Under the pieces are notes generated by a model. The model saw only the letters and a list, made by a program, of their open reading frames with translations, ran no database searches and was not told where the DNA came from. DNA of 64,000 nt from JBMOKU01 sp049324315 (lineage in GTDB: Bacteria; Bacillota; Clostridia; Peptostreptococcales; Thermotaleaceae): the NCBI GenBank assembly GCA_049324315.1, contig JBMOKU010000033.1:1-64000 (forward strand). The letters run 5' to 3'. Positions 17,160 to 25,542 of this stretch are shown in pieces. Each line of letters opens with the position of its first letter. The stretch's first letter is position 1. A program made the translations under genes and the position numbers.

Positions 17160-18863
17160 TTAATCATCACAGTCCTCACAAACAATAAATTTGTTAACCA
17201 TAATATCCAAATCAGTTGAAGAGTTTTTTAAAGAATTCGCCAAGGAATTTAAGTTGAAAGCAGTATTAGCTTGCAAGTCTAAATTGCCAGATATCTCTTT
17301 TATACTATCCGAAATTGTATTATTACTGATGTTCACCGTTTCCATTGTAGAAGATAACTCTTCAATGACAGCTCCCTGTTCCTCAGTACTGGCTGTTATA
17401 CCTTGAATCCTTTCATTTATATCCATAATTCCATTTGATATGAGCTGCAACTTTTCAAAAATAATATCAACAGCGTCGCTACCTTGCCTGATATTTTCAC
17501 CTACCTCCTTTGTAGCAACTATTGTCTTTTGAATCATTTTTCCGATATGGTTTATAATCTTCTCAATCATTTTTGCTGACTCGTTATTACTTTCCGCGAG
17601 CTTCCTGATTTCCATGGCTACTACACTAAATCCCTTGCCGTATTCTCCAGCTCTTGCAGCCTCTATCGAGGCATTTAAGGCTAGAAGATTCGTCTGATCT
17701 GTGATTGCTTTTATTGTATCTGTAATCTTTACAATTTCCTCAGCCTCCATCCCCAACTCCTGTGTAATATCTATAGTGTCAGCTGAAGTCTTTTCTATCT
17801 TTTTGATTTCTTGTCTTACATCCATAACATTTTGACTACTTTCTTGAGATAATTCGTTTATTCTACTAACAGCATTACATATTTCCTGTGTTTCATATGC
17901 TGTGGTCTGCGATGCCCCAGCAAAGCCTGTCACGGCTGCTGCAATTTGTTCAATGGAATAACTGATTTTTTCATTATCCTTTGCTACCTTAGACATATAA
18001 ATATTAAGCTTTGATATTTCTTCCCTTGAGCGTATTTCGCCTAGATAGAGCTCTTCTGAGCTACTAGTAACAGTCCTTGAACAAGTTTTAATAACTCGAA
18101 CCATATTTTCCATACTTCCCATAAAACGATTAAAAGCTTTCGCCATCCTGCCTATTTCATCATTAGATATATGTTTTACCCGCTTTGTAAGATCCCCTTC
18201 ACCCTTTTCCAACTCAGAAAAAATCTCAAGAAGCGTTTTTATTGGTCTTTGAATTACATTGCTAAGAATAATAACAATAATGATAGATAAAACCAAATTG
18301 ATCCCTGCAACCGTGATGTTTCTGTATAAGTCCTTTGACATCGTTGCCTCTATATAATCCAAATCTTTAACCAGATTCTCCTGGCTATCCTTTTGTATCT
18401 TTTGAACTTTGCTATATACATCATCAGCAAAACCATCAAAATTTCCGGCCATTTTCTGCCTTTCCTCCTGACTGATTTTGCCGTATGTTTCAGTCATTTT
18501 CATGCCGTAGCTTACAAAATAATCAAAAGACTTATTTATGCTGATAATATCCTCCGTATATTGCTCATTCACTTTTAGCAGTGCTTCAGCATTATTTTTG
18601 AATGCTGCAATGCTACTTTCTGCTTTTGAAAGTTCTTCCACGTTGTTTGTGAAATTTGATTCCATTAGGTATAATCTTACTAGGGCTATATCGTTTCTCA
18701 TCTCATTGGCAATCTCAATTTCCTTTGCTACTTTATGTTCAATATGCATAATATAGTCTTTGCCTTCTTTAAATGAATAGATACTAAAGAGTTTACTAAT
18801 AAACATAAGAATTAGAATTACTGAAAATGCTGCAATTAGTTTTTTTCGAATTGAATTTAACAT
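17160..18863 (-). CDS. Methyl-accepting chemotaxis protein
   Basis: A 567-residue membrane chemoreceptor. TM1 is at about residues 8-28, a helical sensor of four-helix-bundle type at 30-180, TM2 at about 183-205, a HAMP domain to about 255, and then a long cytoplasmic coiled coil with the signalling tip ITDQTNLLALNASIEAARAG. It passes ligand signals to CheA. The last residues CEDCDD are unusual and could bind a metal. It is the first gene of a two-gene unit with the CapK-like ligase. No che genes are in the window, so it would plug into the host system. Confidence 0.92.
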   Translation of the reverse strand: MLNSIRKKLIAAFSVILILMFISKLFSIYSFKEGKDYIMHIEHKVAKEIEIANEMRNDIALVRLYLMESNFTNNVEELSKAESSIAAFKNNAEALLKVNEQYTEDIISINKSFDYFVSYGMKMTETYGKISQEERQKMAGNFDGFADDVYSKVQKIQKDSQENLVKDLDYIEATMSKDLYRNITVAGINLVLSIIIVIILSNVIQRPIKTLLEIFSELEKGEGDLTKRVKHISNDEIGRMAKAFNRFMGSMENMVRVIKTCSRTVTSSSEELYLGEIRSREEISKLNIYMSKVAKDNEKISYSIEQIAAAVTGFAGASQTTAYETQEICNAVSRINELSQESSQNVMDVRQEIKKIEKTSADTIDITQELGMEAEEIVKITDTIKAITDQTNLLALNASIEAARAGEYGKGFSVVAMEIRKLAESNNESAKMIEKIINHIGKMIQKTIVATKEVGENIRQGSDAVDIIFEKLQLISNGIMDINERIQGITASTEEQGAVIEELSSTMETVNISNNTISDSIKEISGNLDLQANTAFNLNSLANSLKNSSTDLDIMVNKFIVCEDCDD

Positions 18864-19499
18864 TTATTCACCTCTGATTTATCAATCTTATTAGAATTTT
18901 AATTTTATACCGCTTACTAGTTTTCTTAGCTTGTCCCCCTAACTATTATAAATCACGCTACTCACTCCCCATTTATAAATCTTAATGAAACTCTATTTCC
19001 TCCAGATATTATTTAAGTCAAATTATTAGGCCTGTGCAATAAAAAAGAAAACTTTAAGCTGTAATTCCTAATTTTATAATTATTTACTCGGGACTTACCT
19101 CTTTATTTGCACAATGATATTCAAATATGAAAATTCAAACCATATACTGTTGACGGAGTACTTTTAAGAAGAGGACTGCATCTTGGTTAACATCTTTCTT
19201 ACATCTTAACAATATTGAGAATGTAAACTCCTTTAGCAACCCACATATTCATAGTTCCACTTATATTCCAGTAAAAAACTGGAACCACAACTCCTATTGC
19301 ATTTTGGAAAAAGCTTTCCTTATATTGCAAAAGTATTTTTGTTGCCTACAGCAGTGCTTATGCCTGAGACAATATTAAGAATATGGTCTCAGGCATAAGT
19401 TATAACGTTCCATAGATTTCACTGTTTCTGGACAATTCAAAGCTGCAACATTTGGTCTGCTAATGATTTTATTTTGTTAATCTTGTCTTAACTTTTTAT
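18864..19499. other. 636-base region with a long hairpin and decayed coding traces
   Basis: No intact gene. A perfect 14-bp inverted repeat, CTTATGCCTGAGAC and its complement (19357-19370 and 19386-19399), forms a hairpin without a T-run. On the minus strand between about 19330 and 19200 a hydrophobic frame (VVVPVFYWNISGTMNMWVAK) is open to a stop and looks like the tail of a lost membrane protein, not identified. The promoter of the chemoreceptor should lie near 18900-18960. Confidence 0.4.
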
Positions 19500-19928
19500 C
19501 TAAAGTAAAATCTTTTTTATTTCAAATTCTATTTTCCTCTGTTTATTATATTTTTTGTCCAATTTTGAAATAAATATATATGCCAAAGCCATGAAGATGA
19601 AACCAAGTATAGCCCCTGCCATATCGTTATTAATCTTAAGCCCCATATTATTCACCAACGCATTCCCAGAAAAGATACCTATGAAGAGCATAATCAATGG
19701 CAAACCATATGTTATTAGAACTGCAGCAAGGAATGTCCTTGTGCTCATTTCTATTTCAACATATTCACCTTGTTTTGCACCAATACTGTTTATTACTTCA
19801 ATGTAGATATTTGTAGGTGCACATCCGCCCTTGCAATTTGCGCAGTTTTCTCCACAAGCACTTACTCTTCTAACTTCAACTTTGGCAAGGTTACCCTTTA
19901 CTTCTACTACTCTTGCTTTTTCTATCAT
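19500..19928 (-). CDS. rseC: SoxR-reducing system protein RseC family
   Basis: A 142-residue membrane protein with an N-terminal soluble domain carrying CGENCANCKGGC (Cys25, 29, 32, 36), followed by two transmembrane helices at about 70-92 and 103-123 and a basic tail. This matches RseC/MucC, linked to Rnf-type electron transfer and redox sensing. It stands alone, without rnf or sox genes, behind a weak ribosome binding site AGAGG. In this context it may serve Fe-S or metal stress. Its precise role in Firmicutes is not settled. Confidence 0.8.
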   Translation of the reverse strand: MIEKARVVEVKGNLAKVEVRRVSACGENCANCKGGCAPTNIYIEVINSIGAKQGEYVEIEMSTRTFLAAVLITYGLPLIMLFIGIFSGNALVNNMGLKINNDMAGAILGFIFMALAYIFISKLDKKYNKQRKIEFEIKKILL

Positions 19929-19987
19929 ATATAATCACCTCTCCGTTATACAGCAGTATTTTAATTCTTGTTGAGTCCTGGAGACTT

Positions 19988-20106
19988 TTAAAAATCTACT
20001 AAATCATATAATTCTTTCTAAAGATTCATGCCAACTCTTACTAAGTTTGCAATATCTTCATGAACACGGTAGAATCGCATCTTTCGAAGTCAACTTTTTT
20101 ATTATA
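19988..20106 (-). pseudogene. Remnant of a cadC-type repressor gene
   Basis: About 120 bases align with the first third of the cadC gene at 13920-14035: AAAGATGCGATT, CATGAAGATATTG and TATATGATTTAG are recognisable in order. The start codon is lost, the CVC region is absent and stops interrupt the frame. It lies directly downstream of an intact-looking promoter with two operators. Confidence 0.75.
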
Positions 20107-20139
20107 CACAGATTATTTTCTTCACGGTTCACTGAATAA

Positions 20140-20223
20140 TTGCTCAAACATTCATATATTATATTTTCATTATATTCCCAGATAACATCTAATGTCAATA
20201 ATTTCATATGAATATATGCTCAA
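20140..20223 (-). promoter_or_regulatory. Orphan cad-type promoter with flanking operators
   Basis: TTGACA (20198-20193) and TATAAT (20174-20169) are 18 bases apart on the minus strand. Upstream lies TTGAGCATATATTCATATG (about 20223-20205), and downstream ATATGAATGTTTGAGCAA (about 20157-20140), the same half-site words in inverted order. The promoter now drives only the cadC remnant, and perhaps rseC further down. Confidence 0.65.
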
Positions 20224-20251
20224 GCTTTAAAATTATTTTTGAGTATTCCTA

Positions 20252-20281
20252 TTGACTTACCCAGACATTTTTAGTTATAAT
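20252..20281 (+). promoter_or_regulatory. Probable promoter of the feo operon
   Basis: TTGACT and TATAAT are separated by 18 bases, 150 bases upstream of feoB. It is divergent from the orphan cad promoter. Confidence 0.55.
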
Positions 20282-20393
20282 TATACTGTAAATGATATCA
20301 ATTCTCAATTAGGCATTTTTATTGAGAACATATAAAATAAATTACTCTCTATTTATTCATATAAATTTGAGAGCTTTATTTAAAAATTTTATT

Positions 20394-20412
20394 GATAACG
20401 ATTTTCAATATC
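20394..20412 (+). promoter_or_regulatory. Fur-box-like operator
   Basis: GATAACGATTTTCAATATC matches the classical 19-bp Fur consensus at 15 of 19 positions and lies directly before the feoB ribosome binding site. The last gene of the operon encodes a Fur-family protein, so iron-dependent repression is likely. Confidence 0.6.
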
Positions 20413-20430
20413 TATTTAAGGAGGGTTAAT

Positions 20431-21027
20431 ATGGATTGCTGTCAAAACAAAACACCTTGGTACAAAAAACTTACTTCCACCCTGTTAGGAACAGGAAACT
20501 GCCATGGAGAAGTCAATCAAAATACGAAAGGGCTTGAAAAAATTGCACTAATCGGAAGTCCAAATGTCGGAAAAAGCGTACTATTCAACTCTTTGACAGG
20601 TGCTTACGTTACTGTATCAAACTATCCAGGTACAACAGTTGAAGTATCCCGTGGAAAAGGCAAAATTGGTAACAAAGAATATGAGATAATTGATACCCCA
20701 GGTATGTATTCCTTAATGTGTATCACTGACGAGGAAAAGGTCACAAAAGACTTACTTTTAAAGGAGCGACCAAAGGTTGTGCTTCATGTTATAGATGCTA
20801 AAAACATTCAAAGAATGCTCCCCTTGACCTTCCAGCTTATTGAAGGAGGAATACCTGTGATACTGGTACTGAATATCATGGATGAAGCCGAAAGAATGGG
20901 GCTTAAAATTGATGTCAAAGGCTTGGAAAAGGAACTTGGAATACCTGTTGTTTCGACTATCGCAGCACTAAACAAGGGTATAGATACATTAAGGGAGAGG
21001 GTTGAAAAATATGCAAAAATCGCTTAA
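20431..21027 (+). CDS. feoB: FeoB N-terminal GTPase domain protein (split FeoB, part 1)
   Basis: A 198-residue G-protein: G1 GSPNVGKS (42-49), G2 Thr in NYPGTTVE, G3 DTPG, and G4 NIMD. It corresponds to the cytosolic switch of the ferrous iron transporter FeoB, without its membrane part, which is encoded by the next gene. AAGGAGG lies 7 bases before ATG 20431; a longer frame from 20392 would run through the Fur box. The Cys-Cys near the N-terminus is unusual. Split FeoB proteins of this kind occur in several anaerobes. Confidence 0.88.
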   Translation: MDCCQNKTPWYKKLTSTLLGTGNCHGEVNQNTKGLEKIALIGSPNVGKSVLFNSLTGAYVTVSNYPGTTVEVSRGKGKIGNKEYEIIDTPGMYSLMCITDEEKVTKDLLLKERPKVVLHVIDAKNIQRMLPLTFQLIEGGIPVILVLNIMDEAERMGLKIDVKGLEKELGIPVVSTIAALNKGIDTLRERVEKYAKIA

Positions 21028-22462
21028 TCTTACATACGATGAAATTATAGAAAACTCCATAAATGAAATAATTAAGTGCTTAAAAGCCGAATATGTACTT
21101 TCCAAAAGATCTATCGCCCTTTTATTGCTGCAAGGTGATACTGATATGATGGAAAGTGTCAAGAAAAATGAGGGGAGTAGTTTTGTAAAAATTTCAGATA
21201 TAGTTAATGAAATTAAAAAGCACTACGACAAACCTTTAAACTATATTGTTTCATTAAATAGACAAAAGAAAGTTGAGGAAATAACGGACAAATACGTTAA
21301 AAAAACGGATAAGAGTGAGAATAATATTACCGATCTTTTAAGTAGAATTACAATGAACCCGATCACTGGCATACCGATACTATTGTTAGTCTTATACTTT
21401 GGGCTTTACAAATTTGTTGGCGAGTTTGGAGCAGGAACCATTGTTGATTTTCTGGAAGCAGACATTTTTGAAGCATATATAAATCCCTGGGTAAATAGTC
21501 TTGTAACGGCCTATATTCCATGGCATTGGCTACAGGAATTACTCGCCAGGGAGTACGGAATCGTTACGTTAGGTATCAGATATGCTGTTGCAATTATCCT
21601 TCCTATCGTTGGTTCTTTCTTTATTGCGTTCTCCATCATCGAGGATACGGGATATCTGCCAAGACTTGCCCTATTGGTTGATAGGATATTTAAAAAGATA
21701 GGCTTAAACGGTCGCGCGGTAATCCCCATGACTTTAGGCTTTGGCTGCGATACAATGGCTACAATGGTTAGTAGAACTCTTGAAACTAAAAGAGAAAGAG
21801 TTATTGCTACACTTTTATTGGCTCTGGCGATCCCCTGCTCTGCTCAGTTAGGCGTTATCGTTGCTTTACTATCTGGCCAGTCTGTTGCATTAATAGTATG
21901 GGTAGTGTTTGTCGCTTTAGTGTTCTTACTCATAGGGTTTTTAACCTCAAAACTTATGCCGGGCAGTAAACCGAGCTTCTATATGGAAGTACCACCCCTA
22001 CGCTTGCCAAAATTGTCTAACGTATTAGTTAAGACATACACACGAATCCAGTGGTACTTTGTTGAAATCCTTCCGTTGTTTATAGTCGCCAGTGTGTTAA
22101 TCTGGTTTGGTAATTTGACTGGACTATTCGACTTTGTTATAAGCCTCATGGAGCCCCTTGTAAACTTTGTCGGTCTGCCGGACGAAGCAGCAGAAGCGTT
22201 CCTGTTCGGATTTTTCAGACGTGACTATGGAGCAGCAGGACTATATGATCTTCAAAAAGCAGGGGCGTTATCTCCAAGACAATTGGCTGTCGCAGCTTCG
22301 ACACTTACATTATTTGTCCCTTGTATTGCACAGTTCTCTATGACGATAAAAGAACGTGGTACAAAAGCTGCAATCGCAATGGCAGCATTTATATTCCCCT
22401 TCGCATTCGTTGCAGGATTTGTTCTAAACTGGGTATTAGTTACATTTAAGGTGTTGCCATGA
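21011..22462 (+). CDS. feoB: FeoB membrane domain protein (split FeoB, part 2)
   Basis: A 483-residue membrane protein with a helical linker (1-110) and about 8-10 transmembrane helices including two Gate-type domains (GFGCDTMATMVSRTLETKRERVIATLL; second around LTLFVPCIAQ). It forms the Fe(II) channel and would pair with the separate GTPase just upstream. The gene overlaps the GTPase gene by 17 bases in another frame, with GAGAGG upstream of ATG 21011, so both parts have their own start. CysCD residues in the GFGCD and VPCIAQ motifs are those implicated in iron passage. Confidence 0.9.
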   Translation: MQKSLNLTYDEIIENSINEIIKCLKAEYVLSKRSIALLLLQGDTDMMESVKKNEGSSFVKISDIVNEIKKHYDKPLNYIVSLNRQKKVEEITDKYVKKTDKSENNITDLLSRITMNPITGIPILLLVLYFGLYKFVGEFGAGTIVDFLEADIFEAYINPWVNSLVTAYIPWHWLQELLAREYGIVTLGIRYAVAIILPIVGSFFIAFSIIEDTGYLPRLALLVDRIFKKIGLNGRAVIPMTLGFGCDTMATMVSRTLETKRERVIATLLLALAIPCSAQLGVIVALLSGQSVALIVWVVFVALVFLLIGFLTSKLMPGSKPSFYMEVPPLRLPKLSNVLVKTYTRIQWYFVEILPLFIVASVLIWFGNLTGLFDFVISLMEPLVNFVGLPDEAAEAFLFGFFRRDYGAAGLYDLQKAGALSPRQLAVAASTLTLFVPCIAQFSMTIKERGTKAAIAMAAFIFPFAFVAGFVLNWVLVTFKVLP

Positions 22463-22638
22463 TTAAATGTAGTTTCTGCGGACATGAATTTAACGATCAT
22501 GACAGTAAATCGGGTTGCAACGGGTGCCCTATGAGCAAAATATGCAACAAGTCGAAATGCCCAAATTGTGGTTTTGAAATGCCGAAGGAACCAGGACTTA
22601 TAAAGTTTATTAAAAGGAAGTGGGGTAAAAAAGGATGA
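22459..22638 (+). CDS. 59-residue zinc-ribbon-like protein in feo operon
   Basis: Not in standard ORF lists because of length. It starts within the feoB stop (ATGA) and ends within the feoA start (ATGA), so it is coupled to both. It has CSFCGHEF, CNGCP, SKIC and CPNCGFEMP cysteine pairs, eight cysteines in all, able to bind zinc or an Fe-S cluster, and a basic tail. It occupies the position of FeoC or other FeoB-associated Cys-rich proteins and may sense iron or aid FeoB assembly. Confidence 0.75.
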   Translation: MIKCSFCGHEFNDHDSKSGCNGCPMSKICNKSKCPNCGFEMPKEPGLIKFIKRKWGKKG

Positions 22639-22853
22639 TAAATTTAACCGAACTAAAACAGGGGCAAAAGGGTTTTGTTGCCGAATTAAATACTAATGAT
22701 GAAAATATATTGAGAAAGTTAATGTCTATGGGCATACTTCCGGGTATGCCCCTTAAAGTAATACAGACGTTCCCCTCCTACGTTTTTCAAGTAGGTTATA
22801 CTCAGGTTGCCGTAGACAAGACCATAGCATCAGCAATTTTAGTAAACATGTAA
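22635..22853 (+). CDS. feoA: FeoA, SH3-like iron transport accessory protein
   Basis: A 72-residue SH3-like beta barrel (GQKGFVAEL, KLMSMGILPGMPL, VAVDKTIASAI), the full length of FeoA. It assists FeoB in ferrous iron uptake. The start overlaps the stop of the zinc-ribbon gene. Confidence 0.92.
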   Translation: MINLTELKQGQKGFVAELNTNDENILRKLMSMGILPGMPLKVIQTFPSYVFQVGYTQVAVDKTIASAILVNM

Positions 22854-22874
22854 TCTAAATTTAGGGTGTTTTTC

Positions 22875-23327
22875 ATGCAAAATACAAAAGTTGATTTAAA
22901 ACAACAATTAAATGACAGAGGATATAGAATTACTCCACAAAGGAAAGCAATTCTTGATATATTCTCAATGCAAGAAGGTAAACATTTAAGCTGCGAGGAA
23001 TTATTCAAGCTTGTTCGTGAGAATTATCCAGGTATCGGACTGTCTACTATTTACAGGACGTTGCCACTTTTGGAAAAAATGGGGCTGTTAAATAAAATCA
23101 TCCTGGAAGATGGATTTGTCCGGTATGAATTGAATAACCCACAAGAACAACACTTCCACCACCATTTAATTTGTATTGCTTGTGGTGATATTTCAGAAGC
23201 TCAGGAGGATATGCTAGAAGGGCTGGAGAGACAAATTCACAGCAATAATAGATTTATCATTAAAAATCACAGTGTAAAGTTTTATGGCTATTGTGAAAAA
23301 TGTTCCCATAAAAATTCGCCTAATTAA
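22875..23327 (+). CDS. fur: Fur-family metalloregulator
   Basis: A 150-residue repressor with a winged helix (RITPQRKAIL, GLSTIYRTLPLLEKMGL), the HFHHHLICIACG metal/dimer segment, and a structural Cys pair CEKC near the C-terminus (the first pair is reduced to CIAC). It is the last feo gene, so an iron-responsive role fits; PerR or Zur cannot be formally ruled out. The start is ATG 22875, with TAGGGTG 6 bases upstream. Confidence 0.88.
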   Translation: MQNTKVDLKQQLNDRGYRITPQRKAILDIFSMQEGKHLSCEELFKLVRENYPGIGLSTIYRTLPLLEKMGLLNKIILEDGFVRYELNNPQEQHFHHHLICIACGDISEAQEDMLEGLERQIHSNNRFIIKNHSVKFYGYCEKCSHKNSPN

Positions 23328-23336
23328 CATCATATC

Positions 23337-23369
23337 AAAAAAGACCTGATAGAATTTATCGGGTCTTTA
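23337..23369. terminator. Bidirectional terminator between fur and the DUF421 operon
   Basis: AAAGACCTGATAG and its imperfect complement form a stem with A-run on one side and T-run on the other, so it can end both convergent transcripts. A near copy is at 25347-25378. Confidence 0.8.
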
Positions 23370-23383
23370 AATTACCTCCTTCT

Positions 23384-23572
23384 TCACTGCTTTGACATGA
23401 TTTTCCCTATTTCTTGTTGTAATTGTGTTATTTGTCGCATCTTAATATCCCTTAACTGCGCAAGCATTTGTCTTATTTCAGGATTTTGAATATATACCAT
23501 ATACCTGTTATATTGCTCCTGATTTTTTATTTCTGTTTGGAGTAAGTCATTAAGTCTGTTTATGTCGTTCAT
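23384..23572 (-). CDS. Small helical protein, spore-coat/ferritin-like type
   Basis: A 62-residue, all-helical, Gln-rich protein (LNDLLQTEIKNQEQYNRY; LAQLRDIKMRQITQLQQEIG). It resembles the small CotF/DUF1657-like helical proteins found in spore operons. It is the last gene of an operon with two DUF421 genes and a similar mini-protein. The exact family is uncertain. Confidence 0.6.
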   Translation of the reverse strand: MNDINRLNDLLQTEIKNQEQYNRYMVYIQNPEIRQMLAQLRDIKMRQITQLQQEIGKIMSKQ

Positions 23573-23590
23573 AATAACACTTCCTTATCT

Positions 23591-23797
23591 TTAGGTAATA
23601 TTCATTTGAGACATTTTCTCGTTTAAGTTCTTGTAATTGTTCCTGGCTGCCATCTCCATGCCCTTTAGTATTTCTTTAAGATTAGGCTGCATAGTCTGCT
23701 CTGCTGCTGCCATATATTTTTCGGCCGTAAGTTCTTCTAAAAATAGCATTTCCTTTAATGCATTGTTGATAATCTCCTGTTCTGTAAGCATATTCAT
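23591..23797 (-). CDS. Small helical protein, spore-coat/ferritin-like type
   Basis: A 68-residue helical protein with LTEQEIINNALKEMLFLEEL and a second Met-rich helix (AAEQTMQPNLKEILKGMEMA), similar in plan to ferritin-like spore coat proteins. The start is the first or the second ATG (23797 or 23791); AAAGGGA is better spaced to the second. It sits 19 bases upstream of the partner mini-gene and 10 bases after the DUF421 gene. Confidence 0.6.
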   Translation of the reverse strand: MNMLTEQEIINNALKEMLFLEELTAEKYMAAAEQTMQPNLKEILKGMEMAARNNYKNLNEKMSQMNIT

Positions 23798-23807
23798 CTT
23801 TCCCTTT

Positions 23808-24515
23808 CTATTTAACTAATGAATAATATATTGTGCCTGTACCATCTATTGTCGCCAGGTACACATTTTCCATGTCTATAACACCATACTTTTTAAGCTC
23901 GCATGCTAACCACCCTCGGTCATGTCCTATTTTTTCAAGGTTTTTATCAATAACCTTCCCATCGTTTATTAGTATGGAAGGAAGTCCACCTTCCACCGTA
24001 GGGATATTTAGGTCTGCAGGAGTCACAGGCATATAGTCGGCTTTTTTAAGCACACTAATACGTCCGTTTGTCTCGAATATTGCAGTCTCTACCTCGTTAA
24101 TGTTTGGGACATCAATCTCTCTAAGCTGCGAAAGCAGGATTTCTATAGGTATTAATGATTTAAACATATTTTTCTTCTGAATTATTCCTTGAGATATTAA
24201 CACCTCTGCTTTTCCGTATACTATCTTTGCAAAAGTCCTTGATTTTATGGCAATAAACGAGATTAAATAGTGCATGGCAATAATGGTTACAGCTGCTGTT
24301 ACAGTATCTAAAAAGTTTATTTTAGAATCATAAAGTGGAGAGACTATAAGCCCTCCCATCATCCAGAAAAAAGTAAAATCATAACCGGTATACTGACCAC
24401 CTGCTCTGTTGGGACTAAACCTGCTCGTAATATATAGGATTAACCCTACAACAAGCGTCCTTCCTACAAATCCTAGCGTACCCAGCTTTTCAACAGAAAA
24501 TATAATACTCTCCAA
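23808..24515 (-). CDS. DUF421 membrane protein, copy b
   Basis: A 235-residue protein. Three N-terminal transmembrane helices (about 15-85) are followed by the cytosolic DUF421 alpha/beta domain (IPIEILLSQLREIDVPNINEVETAIFE is its signature, given here in pieces: LLSQLRE and EVETAIFETNG), and a second GWL-type subdomain. Related proteins (YetF, and the 2Duf protein of spoVA-2mob transposons) act in the spore inner membrane. It is the second gene of a four-gene operon. Confidence 0.8.
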   Translation of the reverse strand: MESIIFSVEKLGTLGFVGRTLVVGLILYITSRFSPNRAGGQYTGYDFTFFWMMGGLIVSPLYDSKINFLDTVTAAVTIIAMHYLISFIAIKSRTFAKIVYGKAEVLISQGIIQKKNMFKSLIPIEILLSQLREIDVPNINEVETAIFETNGRISVLKKADYMPVTPADLNIPTVEGGLPSILINDGKVIDKNLEKIGHDRGWLACELKKYGVIDMENVYLATIDGTGTIYYSLVK

Positions 24516-24529
24516 CCTATCACCTCCTG

Positions 24530-25228
24530 CTATACACTGATATACACTATTCCGTCAGCCTCAAGCTGAGCTAGAAAAATGTCTTCTACATTTGCTATAC
24601 CCTTTTCTTTTATTCTTGCATCAAGCCATTTTATATCATATCCGAGCATTTTCAGGTTGTCGTTCTGGACTTTTCCATCATATATAAGTATTGTAGGCAC
24701 ACTTACATTTTTTAAGGGAAGGCCCATTTGTTTTCTGGTTAAAGATAAACTTTGGGAACTCTTTACAACATTTATTTTACCTGTTGGCTCAACTACTGCG
24801 TACAAAACTTCTGAAAGGCTGAATACGTTTTTAAGGCGTAGCTGGCTTAAAAGATTATCTATAGTTATCCTGACATCTTTTAAGTTTTTTCTAATAATCT
24901 TTCCATTTTCAATCACAACGGTTGCATGCCTATCAACTTTTCTCGGAAATTTTACATCGAGGTAGGATAATAAAATATTTATAGCAGCATATACAAAAAC
25001 AATGGCTATTCCAGCTACGAGGGACGACTCGGAATTCACCATTCTCACGGCTGCAAGGCTTACAATTCCAGCAGCGACAAGATGGTTATGGCCTGATAAT
25101 ATTGATATTTGCCTTTGACGCATAAACCTCGTTGCAATTATAAGCGAAGAATAAAGTATTATTGCCCTTATTGAAAAAGCCCAAAATGGTAGTTCTTTAG
25201 CACCAAACCAAAAATCATTCCATGTCAT
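24530..25228 (-). CDS. DUF421 membrane protein, copy a
   Basis: A 232-residue paralogue of the next gene: membrane helices at about 18-35, 45-60 and 70-85, then LLSQLRLKNVFSLSEVLYAVVE as the DUF421 core and PTILIYDGKVQNDNLKMLGYD in the second lobe (shown as parts of a longer domain). It is the promoter-proximal gene, 14 bases from its partner. The two copies probably form a heteromer. A role in spore properties is inferred from family members. Confidence 0.8.
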   Translation of the reverse strand: MTWNDFWFGAKELPFWAFSIRAIILYSSLIIATRFMRQRQISILSGHNHLVAAGIVSLAAVRMVNSESSLVAGIAIVFVYAAINILLSYLDVKFPRKVDRHATVVIENGKIIRKNLKDVRITIDNLLSQLRLKNVFSLSEVLYAVVEPTGKINVVKSSQSLSLTRKQMGLPLKNVSVPTILIYDGKVQNDNLKMLGYDIKWLDARIKEKGIANVEDIFLAQLEADGIVYISV

Positions 25229-25346
25229 AGCCTCACCACACTCTATACAAAATTAATATTTGCATATTTTTGATATATTTATTATTTTTCCATTAACACC
25301 TCTGTTTATTCCTCTATTAACCTAACTCACAAAATCCGGTATATGG

Positions 25347-25378
25347 AAAAAGACCTGATAGAAAACTATCGGTCTTTT
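25347..25378 (-). terminator. Terminator after the DUF2680-like gene
   Basis: AAAAGACCGATAG pairs with CTATCAGGTCTTTT and is followed on the minus strand by a T-run. It is nearly the same hairpin as the one at 23337-23369. Confidence 0.75.
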
Positions 25379-25542
25379 GGGTTTTATTCCTTGTATACTT
25401 AAACGTATTGTTTTGAAAGTTTAAAATTTACTCTGGCATTTATATATTCACCAATCTAGGACAAAATATCCTTTCTTTTTATAAATATCCAAGGACCACA
25501 AATAGCCACTTGGATCTTTTCTCTTACAGTTAAAATTACAGT

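Noticed and set aside
20431..22462. feoB as a frameshifted pseudogene
   Set aside because: Both halves have their own start and complete domains, overlap slightly, and the split form is known from anaerobes.
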